64,000 bases of DNA from Ridgeia piscesae (taxonomy: Eukaryota; Annelida; Polychaeta; Sabellida; Siboglinidae): NCBI GenBank assembly GCA_025642075.2, contig JAODUO010000069.1, positions 201,001 through 265,000 on the forward strand, written 5' to 3'. Made by a program: the position numbers and the translations under genes. Position 1 is the stretch's first letter; every line of letters starts with the position of its first letter. Positions 61,375 through 64,000 of this stretch are shown here, one piece after another. The notes under the pieces were generated by a model. That model worked only from the letters and a program-made list of their open reading frames with translations, did no database searches and was not told the origin of the DNA.

Positions 61375-64000
61375 AAATAAAACCTGTTTCATTTGATCAC
61401 AATGATACTTATTAAAACATTCCACAATAAATCTAACTCTATCTAGTTGCAGAGAGTGTATGTAACACTGTTTACTGCTATTTAAGGACTCTAGGTGCGC
61501 GTCCTGTCTTGTGATATCTAGTGATGTTTCGGGTGTCATACTCATAATACTGTCCGCAATCCGTAGTTGACATAATTGAGAATATAGCATCAACATGATA
61601 GCCAAGTCACCGTCAAAGACAAGCTAGGCTAACTAAACTTCTAATTCTATACATATAACACGTTCCACATTACTAGGTGGTCAGCCTTGGTTGCCTGTGT
61701 GTTAGTTACGCACGTGGCCAATGTCCCTTCTGGTTGTTTTCGGTTCACAAGGAAGACGAGCTTCTTCGCCTGCTACAAAATTGAAGGTTTATCACTTTAT
61801 ATCTGCGATATGTATGTTGCTACAAAGAGCATAATCGAAGTAGGTGATCTAGGGACTGTTTCACTAACATCCATAAGTGTTCCAAACCATTATTCCAAAA
61901 TAGCGATGTGAGGTTGTCGCCGCTGCGTGGCCGTAACACTGGGAGCCCGACTTGACTTGTATAAAACGTATTACCCCAACCGTATTACTCTAACCCTGAA
62001 ACTAACCCTAAACCTGATCCTAAACCTAACCCAAACTCACTTTTAGAATAGTGGTTCTGTCCAAATCTGCCCTGCACCGTCACACTTACATAATACTTTT
62101 GTGGTGCATGGCAGTGCTATCTTTCAACGCGAAAACGAGGCTGGGGGCAGTTGGTCCATATTCTCCATGTTAACATATATAACATATATTGAACTGTTCC
62201 CAAATAGCGTATTTCAGTTACATTGTCCGAAGGATTATTACAAGCAGAAGCAATGGAACACTTTGCCGTGACAATGATCACGGAAATCATGAATTTTAAT
62301 CGATTATTATGGTGGTTGCCATGGCATTAGTGGCAAGTACTTGTTTGGCGATCTTGACTAAAAATGAAGAGTGCCATTTTTCTAGCAGTACAGCCTGTTT
62401 GGGGCAAGCGTATACATGTGTTATGATTATGTGCATTTAGACAACTTGTCAGATATATGCTTATCGAAACCACAACGTACAGCAATGTAAAATGCAAATC
62501 CCGTATAAGACACATACGGACTAAAATCGTGTCTATTATCTGCGCTACGTAAATCGTGACATGTCTATGATAGTGTGGTAAACTCAATATTAAATCGGAC
62601 ATTTAAGATAAGAAAGGTATAACACAAGATATTTATGACCTGATTTTCCTAGTATTCAGTCGGAAGCTACACTATCATCCATCGTTAGAATATTATTCTT
62701 GTGTCCAGTCCCCAATCAGCTCCAGTGGCGCGGAGTCTTGCCATGTATCGCGACCCACTTACAGGTCCTATACTGTAGTTCCATGACTATTGTACCGACT
62801 TTAGGTGCAATATACACTTCAATAAAACATTGCGTTTCACTAAGTTTTCATCATCAAAGTAATTAATGATAAACAGATTGAATTAAATAACTGGCATTTT
62901 TTATTTATATCCACTTTCATGCTTACATGCAGTTGTCTACAGCCAGATCAATCTTGAAAAAGGTAGCCATTAAATGTATGCTAAAGTATGACTTGTCTAC
63001 ACGACATCAGCGTTTTGGCCCGTTGACGTTTGTTTGCAATGCAGTTTATAGCTTTTGGGAAGGTCAAGGTTTTTGTGATAAAAACATAAAAAATAACTTT
63101 ACCATGTTTATGATGGTGCACATTGAGTGTATGTATAATAGGTAACAAGATACCGTTTACAAAATTTAAATATCTTTATGCATTCAACAATTATGGCAAT
63201 TGTTACTTTCAGAAAATGATACAAAATGTGTGACCACTGCACAGCCTGCTGTGTAGCATACGTTCATACCGGGTCTGGATCACTCAACTGAAATGCACTT
63301 GCAAACTGCTATTTCATGACCTTATAGTTTGTCAGATATATTTGTAAAACAAAACAAAATGTTGACCTCAGTGTAGTGTGACATTGAGATGGGTATGACC
63401 TTGAAATAGCATTTTATTTCCAATATTACCTATATTATTTGGTCTATTTTGCAGGATTATTTGTCGGATTTTGAGCAACTTTTTCTATTCAACTATCTCT
63501 AAAGCCCAGCAAATTAATTGTTCTGCACCCACGATGGAATCTAGTTTACTCTTAATATAATTTCCTACTCTCTTGTGAGACTTTTCAGTAACGTATTTTA
63601 TGTAAGTATTTATACAAGTTAACAGGCTCATTACAAATACCGTTTTGCGACAGGCTTCAGTAACCTTTACATATGCTTTATTAGCAGATTGACATACAGT
63701 ACATATTTCTATAGCTACAATGCGCTACATGCGATTTTCATGAAATATTGAACGTGCTACGAAGACATAATTATCCGAACATACCGCATATTCACTCGCT
63801 TAAACATTTACAATTCACACGGTGGCATTCTCTGTCATCTTGGGTCTCAGAAACATTTGGTTTCACCATCATACGATTAATGCGAGGTTCTTAAAAGGAG
63901 TTTCCCTGGCCCTGGGCATCCCCTCATGAGCAGAAAGCCTAGACCTAGTGGACACAAATTATAGCCGACCTACCGACGCGCCCCTAACGGATTTTCAGGT
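61375..64000. other. Right edge, no confident gene
   Basis: Apart from the segment above, a degenerate telomere-like run (about 61,990-62,035, variants of cctaaac/ctaaccc) and short frames without recognised domains, I see nothing supportable. Confidence 0.4.
61378..61596 (-). other. Open segment with weak resemblance to GINS subunit Sld5
   Basis: Minus strand ATG at 61,596; reads ... CYIHSLQLDRVRFIVECFNK. The pattern I-H-x-(M/L)-(E/Q)-(L/M)-(E/D)-R-(I/V)-R resembles the Sld5 helix, but such a conserved protein would be expected to match better. Could be a decayed copy or coincidence. Confidence 0.2.

Noticed and set aside
61990..62035. Interstitial telomere repeat
   Set aside because: Degenerate cctaaac/ctaaccc variants over under 50 bp; no regular hexamer array.

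Overview
The window is eukaryotic, animal-type DNA. It is AT-rich, has no long single-exon genes, has intron-split domains with GT/AG borders, and is packed with microsatellites and many transposon classes. The protein content (tandem F-type lectin plus EGF-like exons) and the repeat types (CR1/Rex1-like, L2-like and other non-LTR elements, Gypsy, PIF/Harbinger, piggyBac, hAT-like and P-element-like) suggest a marine invertebrate, perhaps a mollusc. That assignment is an inference; no species marker is visible.

The main content is a minus-strand locus, about 2.2-61 kb, made of four tandem copies (modules M1 to M4, numbered from low to high coordinate; transcription runs M4 to M1). Each module carries seven exons in the same order along the minus strand: EGF_A, a 105-nt unrecognised exon (X), F-type lectin domain 2 (two exons, F2a and F2b), F-type lectin domain 1 (F1a and F1b), then EGF_B. 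Module exons lie at M4 56.7-45.8 kb, M3 42.7-29.0 kb, M2 27.3-21.5 kb and M1 12.8-2.2 kb. Every exon border I could place is phase 1 at both ends, so the four modules could be read as one roughly 1,500-residue chain, or any exon could be skipped without shifting the frame. A possible signal-peptide exon, also ending in phase 1, sits upstream at 60,966-60,924. Two exons are damaged: a stop codon in M2 exon X and a 1-nt deletion in M4 EGF_A. Whether this is one giant gene, four paralogues or a partly dead array cannot be settled from sequence alone. The F-type domains have lost most of the classical fucose-binding residues, and EGF_A has Trp where the fifth cysteine should be.

M1 resembles M3 and M2 resembles M4 in indels, residues and a shared Harbinger insertion, so a two-module block appears to have been duplicated. 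A degenerate + strand non-LTR reverse transcriptase lies between the F1 and F2 domains of every module and predates the duplications.

Later insertions can be dated and delimited because a sister module keeps the empty site. They are a piggyBac-like element (5.55-6.58 kb, TTAA), PIF/Harbinger copies (8.92-12.44 and 33.75-41.92 kb, TTA), a P-element-like unit (about 13.66-17.90 kb), three palindromic MITEs (17.9, 18.6 and 20.8 kb), a long-TIR element with a degenerate P2X7-C-like cysteine motif (19.5-20.8 kb), a 3.3-kb TIR element nested in the second Harbinger copy (35.5-38.86 kb), a CR1/Rex1-like LINE (42.92-44.85 kb), a hairpin MITE (46.45-47.17 kb) and a hAT-like element (48.62-50.12 kb). 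The left edge (1-1.47 kb) is another decayed LINE. The right part (53.7-60 kb) holds two non-LTR endonuclease fragments and a collapsed Gypsy element. From 61.4 to 64 kb I recognise nothing with confidence. I saw no rRNA, tRNA, CRISPR or bacterial features.
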